Shown here: in pieces, positions 26,991 to 40,100 of the stretch
How the letters are laid out: each line of letters starts with the position of its first letter
Position numbering within the stretch: position 1 is the first letter of the stretch
Assembly (NCBI RefSeq): GCF_020382885.2
Contig: NC_058498.1
Span: forward strand, 9,770,501 to 9,834,500
DNA from: Scatophagus argus
Taxonomy: Eukaryota > Chordata > Actinopteri > Scatophagidae
Length of the DNA stretch: 64,000 nucleotides
Direction: 5' to 3'
The notes under the pieces: generated by a model
Seen by the model: only the letters and a program-made list of their open reading frames with translations
What the model was told of the DNA's origin: nothing
The model's database searches: none
Program-made: the position numbers and the translations under genes

Positions 26991-29900
26991 CAGTCATATA
27001 ACGTTACTCACCAGTGGAAGAGGCTCCAGCCAACAATTAGCTTTCCAACCCCTGGCAACGGGCCAAAAAGTCCATAATTCATAGTTCACCTGTTATACAG
27101 AATCAAATTATTCTCCTGCTACATCCTCTCTAGTCTGTGAACCCACTATCAAACTGCTTGACTCCCCGTCTGGCCATTCCTGGAAGTGACAGCAGCACAC
27201 TGTTTGGACTGACCAGCGGTAACTCTAGAATTATTGAAGAATTGCAGGCCTGGATATTAGCCACAAGAGGCGTCACTTGGGTTTCACTAGCCAGCTGTTA
27301 TATTGAATCTTAAACTAGTATTTTTGTTTGTTTTCTGAGATTCTGAAGTGGAGCTGAAATGTCTATTTGAAAACCAACTGCCTCCTTGGTGTAGATCTGA
27401 GAGCATTCTTATTTAAGTACCTAGTTATCATTATGGATTATGGATGTAGGATTCAATGTTCAAGACACATTTCCAGAAACACCAGTTGTTGGGGAAATGA
27501 GTCTGTGGCGGCTCTGTCACTTGACATAATACTCACTGCGTTGCTGGTGTGTCCTGCCAGGACGAATGTCCTTTTCCTGCACTCCCTTTTTCCCCCTGTC
27601 CAGCTCTCTGAACAATATGAACTGTATCTCACAGTGACAGTGCAGAAGACAGAACAAATTCAATTCAGCTTATTTCAGTTCAGCTCAACTCTTTTCATAT
27701 CAACCCGGTCCATTCGAACTCGGTTCTCTCCTCTAGCTCTTTATGTCTCGGACTCTCTCTCACTTATTTTCAGTCTGCCTGAGCTGTGTAATCTTCTCAC
27801 ATTTTTAACTCCCCTCAGTTCTGTCTCTCCAGCGACTACAGAGTCATGGCTGCCCCCACCCTCCCCATTTCTCAGGTCAATGCACATCTCACTAGTCTTT
27901 ACCTTTATTTACACCCTTCCATCATTACTTTTCTTTCTTCCGTGTCTGCAAGATGTTAGTTTCCCATAGAGGGTGTTCACCCTTCTGTCACATGGCCTGA
28001 TCTTTCTGCCACCCACAACCACCAAAAGACATGGGGTGACGATGAAAGTGATTGGGAAGGTTTTTGGGGGTGTAAAGCGATTGTTTAAAAGAATGGGAAA
28101 ACTCTCTGCAAGTAATTGTCAAGTGCCAATAATAAACTGTTTTCGTTATTGGAATTTTTCACTATTCAAGCCTCTGTCCAAATCACCCCAGTCAGACAAG
28201 ACAGAGTTCCTTTTGAAAGGAAGCGGTTTTGAACTAGTTTGAGGAAGGTGCCTCCTTCTTCTTCTTCTTTCGTCAGTCTTTTGATGAATGTACTACATAT
28301 CAACCAACTGGGATTAGTGGAGTCACAAGTTGCTCAACTACACGCAACCCCATTGTTTCTGGAACTGGTCAAATGATGCAAGCATAGTCTGGGGAAGAAA
28401 GAAAGGAAAAAGGTGGAGGATGTTATAAGCAAGTATCCAGACACGCCACTGCTCTTTCTTCTCCCCCCTTTTTCCTCTCAAGTGTGTCTGTCCTCTGCTC
28501 CGGTGGAAGAGTGTCTTTCAGGAGCAGCCAAGTCTGTCTAAGCTGGTTCTAAAAGCTACAGGACAAAAGAGAAAGCCATGATTTTCTTTTGGTGTCCATT
28601 TGGGGGGGGGGGGTGCAAGGCTGAAGCCACAGGGTGTCACACGGTTTCATATTTCAGAAAACACATATGAGAAAATGACAGGCAAATGAGTCACTCTGTC
28701 AAATCATATTGATTCACTGCAGGACTGGGGGACAGAGCAGGTAATTGTCAGTTTCACGCTCACGCAAAATAGCTGGCAAATGACGGACGATGCTTTACAA
28801 TGATGGAGGGGACATACACCGTTGGGGAACGGGTATAAAAGCCTGATGGACAAGTGTCAAAAATGGTAACAATTGTATCTGCACAATGCAAATCATAGAA
28901 CAACAGTGTGCTCCTCTATCAAAGCCTTTTTACCCCCTCAGCAAAAACACCCATCAACCAATAGAGGATTAAAGATTAGAATGAGAGCTTTTATTGAGCT
29001 TGAAGCCACAGCAGTTTCAAAATGGATGGATGGATGAAAGATTGATGGGCTTGAGGGGGGTGATATAGAAAAATTAAGAGAGAAAGAAGACGATGTGCAG
29101 ACAAGATTTGAACGGGAGTGGGAATCGACAAGAAAGTGAAAGGCTTGTTGGTGGAGAAGATTTCCAAGTGAGCATGAAAGTTATCTATGAGAGAGAGCCA
29201 AAAAGGGAAAGATACTGAAGAACTCGGGAATAAAGAAGTGGGGGTTGAGGGCCAATGGAGCGATGCCTCTAATGTCTTTATAAGGTCATAAAATACCGTG
29301 CTTCCTGGCCTCTCTCTAATTGCTGCGAGGTATGGGTTTGGGGGAGACTCGACTCTACCTGCCTACTAAATGAGGCCTCTAAATCCTCACTGCTTGGCCT
29401 TGGGGGCTTTGTTTTGGATTGCTATGCCAGCAACATGGATACAGAGGGAGGGCAACTGAGGGAAGGTCTACATATGAATATTCTTTATTGTTCTTTTGCT
29501 TAAGATTAAAGGTGAGGAAAAAAGAGATCATTGCAAAGAAAGACTAGATGGGAAAGAGGAACGTTAATGATCCCCTTTGTTTTATCTCTCCAGGAGAAAA
29601 AGGTCAATGGAGAATGACAGAATGGGGATTATGGAGGCAAATTCAAAGATATAAAGCTAACAGTAAATATGTAATGTACTTCAGGCAATTCCTAACAATA
29701 ACTACTTGAAAATAAGGCCGAGAAAGAACACACAGAAATAAAGAGGCACAGAGTGAGAGGATTTTATTGACTCAGCAGGAAATGATCGTAGAAATGGCTA
29801 CACTTCCCCAAGGAGCTATATGCTGAACTCTTCAAAATGTGAAAAGTAACGCTTGCCATCACTGGAAAAGAAAACATTTTCATTTCATAAAATGCTTGTC

Positions 29901-32425
29901 CAAGGGACCCTGCCCCAACCTCTAACCCTCAAATAAGCAAAGTTACTCTGAGAGCCTATAGAGGCATAGAAAAGTTTCTTTTTCTTTGCAATGTGCAAAA
30001 GTGTAAAAAAAGGGAAGGCACAAAGTCATTCCAGACTATGTACTGCAGATGTACTTGAATGGAAGAGTCATTAACATCAATATTTGTTTTGAAATGAACA
30101 TCAATGTGAGAACACTGATAGTCTTGTGAAATGTCTCACAGACAGAATTCACTGTCTCACAGACAACAAAAACAGTGCCGTCTCTTTTTATCTTTTGACA
30201 TATTTTTTTCAGATGCTAGAATAGAAATGACAAAAATACCTTTAAAGTATTTACAGTTGTCCCGATACCAGAATTCTCGGCTGTAGTTTAATCCTGACAC
30301 ATTTGTAACAATGTTGTTGTCTGTGCAGCATTGGGCTGAAAACATGTCAGAGATGGTGTTTGTTGTTGTCATGTTGGTTTTTATATATACATATATATTA
30401 AAAAAACAACTATGAAATATTTTGTATAGTTATTTTTTTTTAATGGCGAGATCTTTTGATACTATCAAAAGAAGGTATCATATTATTTTTAAGAAATGGT
30501 GTGGAAAAAGTATCAGTACGTTTGACAATCATACTAGTAATGCACGTTTCAGCCATTTTTTAATCTTGTCTTATAATGGTTTGCTGTTACTCGAAGAACC
30601 CAGACAGCCCTATATATTCAAAATAAATGGTAATTTCAGTCATGGCGTTCTCATTTTACAAAATGTAAATTCCAATGTTAATTTTTAGCTTTTGTCACTG
30701 ACTTCCAGAGTTCAGAAGCTGCGTGCCTAACTTTTGCTTACATTGATGGTTTGAGTACAGGGGTGTATTGTGTCTCAACTTGCCACGCTACAGGAGCTGT
30801 ATAACAGTTGCCTGTTTTGTGCTGGGTTTTTATCAGTGGGTGAGAGAATGAAAAGGAGTCAAAGGCAGCCCCTAAGCTTTCCATAATGCGTCCCGCGAGG
30901 AGACAAAGGCCCACATTCACTGCTGGGTGTCGATAAGCCCTATCATTAGTCTGCCATTGGAGGTATTACCAACACACACAAACACACTTATATACACATG
31001 CGCACACATACACACAGAGTGCAGTATGGTACTTATTCCTCCTGCCCATTCTCTTTTTTCCACATACACACGCATAAATATTCGTGTGCGTGCCAGAGGA
31101 GTGAAAGAGGCAGCCAGGCTCGACTTGAATCGAATAAAGGCAGAGGAGTGGACCCCCTGCTGCTTTCCCATCACAGCAGAATTCACTCAGCCGCACATTG
31201 CTGGGGCGTCCACGCTCCAGCTATAACCACTCTGTGGGTGCATGTGTGTTCTAACATATATGGCTGCAGCTAGATAACAATAAAGAACTCTGAAATCTAC
31301 ATTTATGTGGACCTTCATTGGTCGCTCATGATGAAGAATCTTTAAGTGGTGTATTTCCGTAAAACAGTTTAGAAATGCAACCATTGTCCAGAAGAACGAT
31401 GGCTTTTACACTTGTGTTAATATTACACTCTTATTTTACTTTTCACTAGAAAAAATATATCGCTGCTTGCTAGTCATACTGGAAGAAGGAATCTATGTAA
31501 GGTCTTGTGCTGTAAAGTATTTTGTGCAGTAAAGAACACCAGCGTATTGACAAAATCCATGTGTGGTTAAATGCAGTTGAAAGGCCAAAGGAGGCTGCAT
31601 GTCATCTTGATGATAGAACTCCTTGTTTGCAGTAATAATACCAGTGTCTCAGAATTAATGTGGTATTGATTTATTGATGATAAAATGCTTCACAGAATAC
31701 ATTTACTTAAGAAGACAGGAGTAAAATTAGGTGCAAGAAGAGGAGGATGGTAGGATTTCCTATTAAGGTCTTCCTGTGTGTGTGTGTGTGTGCGCACATG
31801 AGTTTGTGCCTATGTGCACTCCGGGGAGGATGACGGCGGCACTGCTGTCTAGGTCCTAAGTAGATGATGAACAGTAGCTCGTATTCCCATTCCCTCTCAT
31901 TAGCTCAGCCCCCCCCCTCGAGAATATATGAGGTTACTTACCTTCTCTTACTCTGAGTTCCCGGCCAAACGCCAAGCGTCTGCTGAGGGTCATTAGGCTC
32001 GCTGCTTGGAACAAATGGCCTTCGATAGCATCTCAGCTAAAGTACAACAGCAGCGGATTAACCCCTTGATCCTTGGAGGATAGCGTATTGAAAACATTAG
32101 GAAGAAAGGAGTGGAAAGAGGTGATGGTCATGCTTTTTTTTAAAAAAAAAAAGAAAAAACAAACAAAAAAGACATTTTTAGTCTTTTCTGTACTAAATTA
32201 TCTCCTTAGTGATTGTGTTCCTTTGTGTTGTTTTTTTTTTTTTTTTCGCAGCAGATTTTAAGAGTCCTCCTTTTCTTTGGCCTTGGAATCTCATTGCACT
32301 TCAACTAAACATCACAGTTGTTTGCCTGAAAACAAAAACCGCAGAGAGAAGTGGGCAGAGGATCAAAGCCAGGGGAGGATTTGTCTGGCAGATAGTCACT
32401 GGGGTCCTGTCTGTGTAGACTCACT

Positions 32426-32438
32426 CTGTCTCTCTCTC

Positions 32439-32498
<60 letters not shown>
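32426..32498. repeat. (CT)n microsatellite, interrupted by TGTC
   Basis: Two CT runs are separated by a short TCTG/TGTC stretch, about 73 bases in total. Confidence 0.95.
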
Positions 32499-32504
<6 letters not shown>

Positions 32505-33361
32505 TGTCTCTGTGCACCACTATGTTGCCCCCTCACACTGCCAGCTTGAAAATTATAGATCATGAAAAAGAACAGTGCAGTCACAACAACCTCCTCCCTG
32601 GAGTAGACGCCTCGTTATTACAAAGTGCAGGCGTGTGTCTATGTACACACATGTGTTGTCTTGTCTCTATTCCTCTCTTTCATCTAAGTTTTTTGCATTT
32701 TTTTTTTGCAGGTTTTGATATTATTGGTATTTTATCCCATCTCCTTTCATACGATAAACAACTCACCCCTTGATTTTAACATCCTGCAGATTGTGTTATC
32801 AAAAGAACCTCTGCAGGAGTTATTAAAGTCTGGGATCATTTAAAGTACAGGAGGGGAAGATCCAACAATAAACAATATAAAATCAGATTGTCTTTGTAAC
32901 CTCGGTGAAAATAACTTCTCGCAGTACTGAAACGATTTATTCCATGTAAGGTCAATGTGTTCGCCAAAAAGTTCTTTCCATAAGACCTCGGCGGGGTTTG
33001 TGGCCTGTTGGTGTGGGGGGGGTGGCTCAGATGTCTGTTTTAGGCAGAAAGACACGCCCAGAGGATGGATATAATTAAGACTAGTGACTTTTTTTTTTTT
33101 TTTTTTTTTTGTGAGAAAGGAGGGTGTTTGGGTAACTGCTCTGGGTGGTCTAGCTCTACATGTCTGAACTAGTTTTATTACAAACAGGCACAGTATGGTA
33201 AGAACACAGACGTATCCTGACAAAGCACAAAGATCAGCGTGTATAGAGTGTTCAGATATCAAAAAAACAAAAAAAAAGGTAAAGACACAAAAACAGCCAT
33301 GTCACTTTGTTTCCTGGCGTGGTAGGCCTGTTGATTGTTTGGACAGGGTGCAGCAGATTAT

Positions 33362-33382
33362 AAAAAAAAAAAAAAAAAAAAA
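33362..33382. repeat. (A)21 homopolymer
   Basis: A run of 21 A, possibly the tail of an old retroposon. No retroposon body is recognisable before it. Confidence 0.9.
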
Positions 33383-36300
33383 GCAGTTGATCAAAGCTGT
33401 CGGCAGACATACCTGACATTTATAGAGGTACGCTTACACATGATTCCTTTGCTTTTCAAACAGCGACATGTAAATCAGTGCCCTCTGCATTTCATCACGG
33501 AACATAAGGTTACCATAAAGACTATATAAATGCCTCTCTTTAAGATCTTTGTTTTGTTTGCCCTAATTTAGCTCAAAGAACATGAGACAAAAATGGAAAT
33601 CTTAGCTCTTGCAGTGTTGCTACCATTGAGTCACGCAGGAGACCACGAGTACAGAATTTTCTTTATGTTGCAAGGCGTTGCCTCTAGCAGGGTTTGTTTG
33701 CTTGACCCTGCAAGCATCCGTAGCAGTCAGCAGAGGGACAAAAGTCACCAGGGTCACGAGAAATATAACGTCTTATAATGTGTCTTCTGACGCAAGTCGC
33801 GCAGTCTGAGAATCCTCGTGTTAACCGAGGAATTAATGTTAAAGGTAAATGTTTGTCAGGACATGCAGGATTCAGTATACTCTTAATGGCGTAGTTTGTC
33901 TCAGAGTCCTTATTAAAAGCTAAACACATCAAACTGATTTACAGGCAGTCTGTTTTCTGACATATTTGGAAACAAACTGTAACTTACACAAGGCTTCGTT
34001 TGCTTTGTGGAAAAAGAAAAACTGCAAGGCCATCAGTCCCACAACAAGGGCTTTTCAGGCACTCAATCCTGATTAATAGCATCTTCTTGTTAACTCATAA
34101 ACAACCCGTGTACCATCAAACCCTCAAACGTCCATTAATTTGCAACTTTTTTTTTTTTTTTTCCGCTCGCATGAATTGGCTCATTTAGCCGGCAGAGAGA
34201 ACACAGATCTTTATTGTTGCATTTTGTTTGGAGGGGGGCTAAGCACATGGGTGGTCCGAGGGCTTTTTTTTTTTCTTTATTTTCCTTTAATGTACTGAGC
34301 AGCACATGGATCTGTTAATGAGAGTGTAAATTGGTGACTCGGTGCCGGGACCTTAATGACGGAGGTGCCATTCCTGGTCTCTGTGAGTCTGCTTACTGGA
34401 GCAGAGACGGAGAGAGGGACGAGAGTCTGAGAGAGATAAAATAATGAGAGAGAAATGGAGAGGTGGGAGAAAAATGATGCAGGGGGGTGGTTATTTAAAA
34501 AAAACTGCCATTGTAGGAAGAAACATAGCATAGAAAAGAGCAGTGAGTGAGGGATGAATTAGCTTGGCAATACAGAAATAGTAGATTGTATGTATATTCT
34601 GGCAGATGGAGGCAAATGAACAGAGAGCAACTTTAGAAAGAAAAACGAAGGGGCCATTTCTTTGGAGGCATGAAAGGTTTAATTTCTCCGTCGGCTGTGG
34701 CAAGCAGCTTTCTGTTTCACTGTATTTAACATCAAAGTGAAGTATGAACAATTGAGGCAATTTTTCATGTGGCCAAGGTCAATCATTGTTCTTTCTCTCT
34801 GAATGTAGATCCGACTGAGAGGAACCATATTTCACTGGCAAGTCTATTTTAGCAAGCCACCTTTCAACAACCTTTTTGGACACATTTTTCTTTTCTTCTT
34901 CTTTTGTGTGTGTTTTCATTTGCAACCAGGATTTCAGATTGTACATATAATGACTAGGAGATTTCAGGTCCATTTACTACAGCTGAGCATGGGTTTGATT
35001 GGAGCTGTATTTAAGCTTCTTTAAATAATATACAGAGCTCACTGTGTGTAATATGAAAGAAAAAGAAGATTGATATGAGCATTAAAGATGGCTGCTGCTT
35101 TTAATAAAATGTCAAGTTGGCCTTAGACTTTGCACACAAATTTGTAGTTTAGGATCAGGGGCCCATTCCTGGATCAGATTTAGGATCCAAAACTCCGCTC
35201 CTGATGTTTACACAAACCAAAAATGGAACTGGTTAGGATATACATAGCACACTTAAACACAGCACATTTAGACTTGTAGATGTCTTTAGTTAGAGTCTTG
35301 ATCTAACTCTGACCACGTGGAGGAGTTTTTGAACCGAGAAGTTGAAAGAACTCAAGGGACTTCTGAAAACTACAGCGTGGGAACTAAAAATAATCATTAA
35401 TACAGCTAAAATGGCTTAAAAAACATGTCGTTTTTGGGAATTTTAATATGCTTATTGACCACAAATGAACCCAAAGCTTTCACGGTACGTAATGTGAAAC
35501 AGTATTAGTAACAATAAGAGACCAAAAGATGTTCAAATCAATGAAAACATCTGAGGATATAGATAGGTACTGACTAATGGAAAAACTGTGATGAGATCTG
35601 ACACTACTACTCATACTACAACTACTTCTACTAATACTACAATAATTATACGTATGCTGCATGTAATTTTTTCCCCTTGAGTGTCAGATAACGTAGTGCA
35701 ACTCCCACACATTTCACTTTAATTGGGGTACTGATAATTTTCAGAAGTTTCTGATCCTCTAATACTTTTTTTGACTGCAAATTAGTCCGCATTTTGATGT
35801 TCCAATCTTTTTAAAATAGGGCACTAAATTTGAATATAATCACTTAATCAATCTATGGGTTGGCTGAAAATTCATTTGAGTGTGTCAGCTTGGTTTTGTT
35901 TTCTGATATATCATAGACCAAGCAACATCATTTGATCGGCAATTTAAAAACAAAACCAAAAGAAAAATTAGTTAGCGATGAAAATAATATTAGTTGCAGT
36001 CCTTGGTTACTTTTATTTTTAACCTCATGTTTGGATAGAGGGGTTAGCCTTTCAAACAACAGACAGACTGCATACACAAGGACACGTGCTCATCTTCTTG
36101 TCCACGCCGATATCCTTCTAATCCTCTTCTTTTGACGTCTCGTTGAAAAGAAGTCAAATACACGCTGAATACAAGTAAGGCTGCATTAGTTGCTGCTCTC
36201 TGCTACATCTCCAGGTTGAACTGACTCTGCCCCCCACACCCCCCCCCCCCCCCACTTTTCCATCTGGTCAACTTAAGAAGTTCTGCTCAGAAATTCTTTT

Positions 36301-36870
36301 TGATAATTCATTCTGTCTCAGTGCACATCACTTCCAGCCTCATCACGCTGTGGGCATGTCAGACTCCCAGCTCTATATAATACATTACAGTCAGCGCTGT
36401 CATTATCCCCAAATTCTTTATTGTGTTAAGGGCACCACATAAAAGCACATCAGTGACAATTTGGCTTTATTAGACAAGACATGGCAGCCATCGCAACACA
36501 GAATCAACTGTGCGTGTTTATCTGGCTGCAAAGTGGCTTCAAAGGCTGATTCCATATGTTTGTGTTAGCCAGCTTGTTCATGAGGCATCACAGTTTTATT
36601 TTCTTTTCTTTTTCTTTAAACCACCTACCTTAAGTTTTTTTTTTCCTCTCTCTCAAGATGAATCATGTGTTAATGTACACACTTGACGGCTCATTGTCAT
36701 TGTTTCTCAGGACCACCCAGAGTGTATATAGGAACTGGGCTGTGAGTAGGCTTGTTGTACATATAAAATCATGTGTGAGTTCTTTAGAGGGGATGACGTG
36801 CAGACTTATTACACCAAATACTGTTACAAACAACAGTCAGAGCTGATGAATAATTTAAGTGCACACCACG

Positions 36871-36873
<3 letters not shown>

Positions 36874-36901
<28 letters not shown>
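36874..36901. repeat. (TG)n microsatellite
   Basis: An uninterrupted TG run of about 28 bases, 82 bases before candidate exon 3. Confidence 0.95.
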
Positions 36902-36983
36902 AGAGACATTTAATAACATGGTTTACCAAACAACACCTGAATTTATCTTGTGCTTTCTTCTCCTCTGCTTGTTTTCTGTCCAG

Positions 36984-37061
36984 GTCCAGACACGAAGGAG
37001 ACACACTCGCACACATACAACGGCACCTAGAGTCTGTCTGCGGTCTACCACCACCCTGCCA

Positions 37062-37096
<35 letters not shown>

Positions 37097-37106
37097 CTCT
37101 CTTACG
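36984..37106 (+). CDS. Candidate exon 3 of an unrecognised + strand gene
   Basis: Bounded by acceptor ttttctgtccag|GTC and donor TTACG|gtaaga. It is 123 bases, a multiple of three. In phase with exon 2 it reads R-SRHEGDTLAHIQRHLESV and then a His-Thr run encoded by a CA repeat at about 37065-37095. A second frame is also open, so openness alone is weak evidence. A CA repeat inside an exon is more usual for untranslated or non-coding RNA. Confidence 0.25.
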
Positions 37107-40100
37107 GTAAGAATCAGAGACCACCGAGTTAGGGGGATAATAATGGTGTGAATGTGAGGGGAAAAAAAAAATCTCATTAACTTCTGCTGTTTCCTACTCG
37201 AGTAATTTAAAGACAAACTACTTGTATTCCAAAATGCTCTAAATTCAGTCATTTCAAAAAATTTCAAAAATTCAGTAATTTAACATCACAGGATACACAC
37301 TGAAAATTAGCTCTCTTAAATAGCCTATAAAAATGATGTTTTTTTTAAAATCAAATTTGGATATCTCATCTTAGAACAAATCTTAATTTAGTAACTTTCA
37401 ACAAGGAGTAATTGGATGTGCCATGCATGTCTTTAGTAGTGTGTGTGTGTGTGTATGTGTGTGTGTGTCCTCACATAACGCCCTTTTTATTTCTATTCCC
37501 ATCAGTCAAAAGCGATCTCCACAAGTCAGGTTTAACAACCGCACCACACAGCCCACAACCCCACCTCCCCCACACCCCACCCCCAATACCCACCCTGTGC
37601 CCCTCCCAGGCTTCCCAGCATCCCGCTTCGCCCTTCATCCAAAAAAACATGCACGCAGAAATTACAACGCGTGTGGCTGCATTGTGGGAAACTTTCCCTC
37701 CCTCTCACCCGCTGCATTTGCCCTTCGTGTCCCTTCTTATCGTTTTTCTCATTCCACTACTGTTTTGAATGAGTTCGGGAGGGGGGTTATTTTGATGTTC
37801 ATTAAATTGTCCAACTGATTAAATGTTAATTTGCAACCACAGTGGCGGAGACTACAGCTCAGGCCGAGGTTAACAAGATATTAATGCAATTCTAAATAAC
37901 ATTGGCCTTAATTTTTTTTTTTTTACGGCCTTTGCAAATTACATTCAAGATAGTTTATAGGTAAACACTAAATGTAAATAATTGGCATCGACCTGTCCAG
38001 TATATATTCAGGTTTTTATAGGAAGCAAAATAAATAAATAAATAAAACAGTATTTCTCTAAAATAGAGGATAATAGAGGTTAAGGTCTTGTGATGGATCT
38101 GTGTGTTTATAGGTGGTCTAAAGGCCTAAATATCTAGTAAGCATACAAACCAGTGCTTATGAGTTTGGCTACTATTACAAATTAGTATTATTTAATTTTT
38201 TTGCATAATTAAGATTTAAACTCCTGATGTTTGGCAGATCTTTCTCCTGCCTAACAGTCTTACAGTCAAAGTACCAGCCTCCAAAAACAGAAGATCCATT
38301 AAAAAAACAACAACAAAAACAACACTGCAAAGATATTAAAAGCATGGCAGTACAGACATGAGCAAAATAAATCAATACACAAATGCAAGAGGAAATTTTC
38401 TGATCGCTGCTTGTAAGAAAACTACTTAAATCAAAAAGCAGCCCCATTCCTCTCGGTTTGTAGCTTCAGGTTAACTAACAGCACCTCCCTCAAAGCAGCC
38501 GTGTTGCTAACCAGCTGTAATGACACACTCCATCAGGTTGGCCTTGGCTGCGCGGGGCTAGCTGGGTTAGCAGCCGGCCGAAATGCGGCATGAGAAGTGT
38601 GCGTGCGTGTGTGTTCGTGTGTGTCTGCCGGCTGTTCAAGCACTTAAGAATCAGAGAGGAAAGGAGTCGCGCTGCTAATGGATGTGTCTATTGATGTTCC
38701 CATTTAGCAGCACAGTGTAAACGATAGGGCAATGATTGTGTTGAAAACTGAAGGAGGTGGAGGAGGAGTGGAGTGCGTTTTGGCTGGGCGATGATAATGA
38801 CAAGGAAGGTTATTATTTGGCACCCTGCGGAGTCTCTCTCTGCTTTGCGTGTGAGTGAAGAGAGAGAGCGAGAGAGGCAGACATGCACTCTTCCTCCAGC
38901 TCTCTCGCTCCCTTCGTTCGCCCTGCCTATTGGCTATTATTCTCTTCCCTTTTCCCCTCGCTCAGTACACTCCTCTCTCACGCCATTACTCACTGCTGCT
39001 CATCTTCATCCACCTCTGTTGTTCTGTTCTCAATGGCCATCCCCTTTCTTCAGATGTACAGTGCAGATATGTTTCGCGATGGTGGTTTAAAAAAAAAAGC
39101 AGAAAAAGAAGTCAAAGACAGGGAATTGCAGCAGAGGCCGCAAAATAGTTTCTCATTATAAATTTTTTGGGTTGGAGGTTTCCTTTGAAATATTGATTTA
39201 CTCACCAGCAGATATTTTTTTCCCCCCCAGCTGTGCGTGTGCGTGCTTGTGTGCCATGTCAGTTTCAATGAGTGTGTGCGTGATGAATATGAATAGAGTC
39301 AGCCTGCCTGCAGGTTTGGCAGGAGACCACCTCCAGCTGGACTCAGACCCCTACTCAAGTGTGTCTGTGTGTGTTTTGTGAGCGTGGTTGTACACGTCAG
39401 CCCGCATCTGTCAGCGCCTTGACAACCTGAGGATGAAATAACAAAAAAAAATACTACACAAAACGCCACTTGGCACACGATCCATCCGAAACCCTTCAAC
39501 ACAGGGGAAAGCGTCCACTTTCGGGGGAATCGAACCCCTTGTTCAACCGAAGCGAGCTGTGCATAGATGCGATGAAATTAGATGGAAATCCGTGTTTGAA
39601 ACAGGTTTTGGTAAATGCTTTCAAATGTTAGGATGTTTTATGTACGTGTTTCAGTGCATGCACGATCCTGCCTTTCTCACTTCCTTCGCCTCAATTACTA
39701 TAATCTGGTCCTCTCATCCTAGTTCAGTGTGTGTGTGTGTTTTCTTGTTGACTGCATGTTGTTTGCTAGAAGATTAACAGTGTTTAAATTAGTAAATATC
39801 TTGTCAGCGCAGTGCAGTACAAGTCCATCTCTCTTTCTGTGTGTGTCTGTAATCTCAGGGCAGCAGATAGAGAGAGAGACACCATTCCAGCTGCGAGGAG
39901 ACGGAAGAAGTCAACACACACGCACACACACACACGTACACACCGAGCTGGAGTGCGTGAGCAGGTGAGCATTAAGTCAGGCAGCTAAACAGATCACGTC
40001 GCGGTATGATATCTGCAGACAGGCAGACAGAGGAGGCCGGTCTGTACCTGCAGGCAGAGAGCAACAACTCACAGCAGCCTCGCCAGGAATTTCCTCCCCC

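Larger units (their letters stand above)
25576..36983. other. Intron of the candidate gene, or intergenic
   Basis: Contents: a (CT)n run at 26.62-26.68 kb, a hAT-like scrap at 26.94 kb, CT repeats at 32.43-32.50 kb and A/T homopolymers at 33.09 and 33.36 kb. A 200-codon open frame at 27367-27969 (+) has no recognisable domain and no splice support. The region 28.64-29.45 kb is repeat-poor and may be regulatory. Nothing else can be supported. Confidence 0.5.

Noticed and set aside
27367-27969. 200-codon open frame on the + strand
   Set aside because: Pyrimidine-rich sequence gives Ser/Leu/Phe-rich translation; no recognisable domain and no flanking exon signals.
28831-28841. TATA-like GGTATAAAAGC
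   Set aside because: No downstream exon or other promoter element that would support a start site.
39524-39538. tRNA-like T-arm (GGGGTTCGATTCCCC on the - strand)
   Set aside because: A perfect B-box, but no A-box, anticodon arm or matching acceptor stem within the required distance.
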